From Callipepla californica brunnescens (Eukaryota; Chordata; Aves; Galliformes; Odontophoridae), in NCBI GenBank assembly GCA_023055505.1, contig JALIRH010000062.1, positions 2,359,115-2,423,114 of the forward strand: a DNA stretch of 64,000 nt, given 5' to 3'. A program made the position numbers and the translations under genes. The notes beneath the pieces were generated by a model. It worked only from the letters and a program-made list of their open reading frames with translations, did no database searches and was not told where the DNA came from. This document shows positions 63,245 through 64,000 of this stretch, one piece after another; within the stretch, counting starts at the first letter, position 1; each line of letters begins with the position of its first letter.

Positions 63245-63403
63245 TCATGCACTGCAGTGATAATGAAGTCATCCATCCTCCTGACAACAACGACCTTAAC
63301 CCTTTGATGCAAGAGTCAACCACAGAATCTTTAAATCAAAGAAAGGGAAAACTACTAAAAATATATATTAATGTTACAAAAGGCTTTATTTTTCTTCTCT
63401 CAG
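63245..63403 (+). other. Candidate exon with strong splice signals
   Basis: A pyrimidine-rich acceptor (CTTCTTTTTCTCAG, ending 63244) precedes 159 bases that end in TCTCAG followed by GTAAGC at 63404, a strong donor. The 159 bases equal 53 codons and are open in the frame starting ATG at 63247, with two bases before and one after, so inclusion would not shift a host frame. The peptide (starting MHCSDNEVIHPPDN) matches nothing I recognise. The 3' edge also has its own pyrimidine tract, so the AG/GT junction fits a recursive splice site. No expression evidence is available from sequence alone, and chance is possible. Confidence 0.25.
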
Positions 63404-64000
63404 GTAAGCGAATTTGCACTCATTTACACATGTCCACGTACTTTAATCTGTATGTAAAAAGTGTCTGATGGCAGTATACAATAAATATATTTTTTTTCAA
63501 CATTAAGTCAGGGATGGCTGCACTGTTCAAAAGAGGTAAAGCTTTGACTTCTGAAGGTCATCATAAAAGGGCTCCTGTAAGACCTTTCTGTCATGCTTCT
63601 AAATACATACTATGTACTGACAAGAAAATAGGATGGCAAAATGATAGAATTTGAAATGGACAAAAAAAAAAAAAAAACAAACAAACAAAAAAAAAAAACA
63701 CCCTTTTCTCTACCCTCGATCACAGATGTTTCACTTATTTGATTCAGTACAGTAATTCAGGGCTCACATGATTAGGAAAATAAAAGTAAATACATACATA
63801 TACTTTTTCCATTACATTCTATAAAAGACAGCTGAGACAACACAGATTCAGAACTCATTTTCCCTTTAGTGCATTTTATGACATCCTTTTCTGGGTAGAG
63901 TTACTATATGTACAAGGACATAGCTAAAATATCTTTCATAAATTCAATTATTTGTCAAGGATTAGATAAAAGAGCAATTGCAAAACGTGTTAATCAGAGG
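63404..64000. other. Unique A/T-rich DNA, no gene seen
   Basis: Apart from an A-rich simple tract at 63662-63700, nothing is recognised up to the window end. Confidence 0.5.
63662..63700. repeat. A-run with AAAC units
   Basis: A15 and A12 runs flank three AAAC units; read directly. Confidence 0.95.

Noticed and set aside
1..64000. CRISPR arrays, bacterial operons, phage or plasmid elements
   Set aside because: Composition and avian retroposons show vertebrate nuclear DNA; no spaced palindromic repeats or compact coding were seen.
1..64000. tRNA, rRNA or snRNA genes
   Set aside because: I found no cloverleaf with A and B boxes and no recognisable rRNA or U-RNA sequence on either strand by eye; a covariance-model search would be decisive.

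Overview
This window looks like bird nuclear DNA, most likely from a galliform. It is A/T-rich, and I find no convincing host protein-coding gene, rRNA, tRNA or other structured RNA gene, and no CpG island. The assignment rests on repeat content. Nearly every recognisable repeat is a CR1 LINE, which is the dominant avian retroposon; several copies keep its typical 3' end (tails such as GGTCCCTTCCAACC...ATTCTGTGA, or the reverse complement starting TCATAGAATCATAGAATGG). There is one mariner end resembling Galluhop of chicken, and one retroviral LTR-like pair. I see no Alu-, B1- or L1-like sequence. The window is probably a gene desert or the inside of a very long intron.

Layout: 1-2.7 kb unique A/T-rich DNA; 2.7-4.8 kb a minus-strand CR1 spanning the ORF1 tail to the reverse transcriptase (RT) region; 7.6-8.9 kb a minus CR1 with an internal deletion; 13.6-14.8 kb a mosaic of plus and minus CR1 pieces; 16.4-18.4 kb three minus CR1 pieces in a row; 18.5-20.4 kb a plus CR1 ORF2 fragment; 21.3-22.5 kb a small plus and a larger minus CR1; 23.6-24.8 kb an old minus CR1 followed by a (TA)n tract; 25-35.8 kb about 11 kb without recognisable elements; 35.8-36.3 kb a CR1 3' end; 37.9-39.8 kb a plus CR1 that keeps ORF1; 42.2-44.1 kb the best preserved plus CR1; 46.7-47 kb a mariner end; 51.5-52.2 kb a minus CR1 3' end; 56.1-57.4 kb a plus CR1 with its 3' end; 59.1-60.2 kb two LTR-like units in tandem; 61.1-61.4 kb a degraded CR1 3' end; 61.4-64 kb unique DNA with a candidate exon.

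No CR1 here is intact: all have frameshifts, stops or deletions, so none should be able to move. The most interesting points for follow-up are: a 159-bp candidate exon at 63245-63403 with strong splice signals, whose 3' border also fits a recursive splice site; the tandem LTR-like pair; the CR1 copy with an ORF1 remnant and its esterase-like tail; and an unusually long 182-codon reading frame at 24841-25389. Boundaries of old repeats are estimated by eye and may be off by tens of bases. Recognition of families is from memory of their consensus, not from a search.
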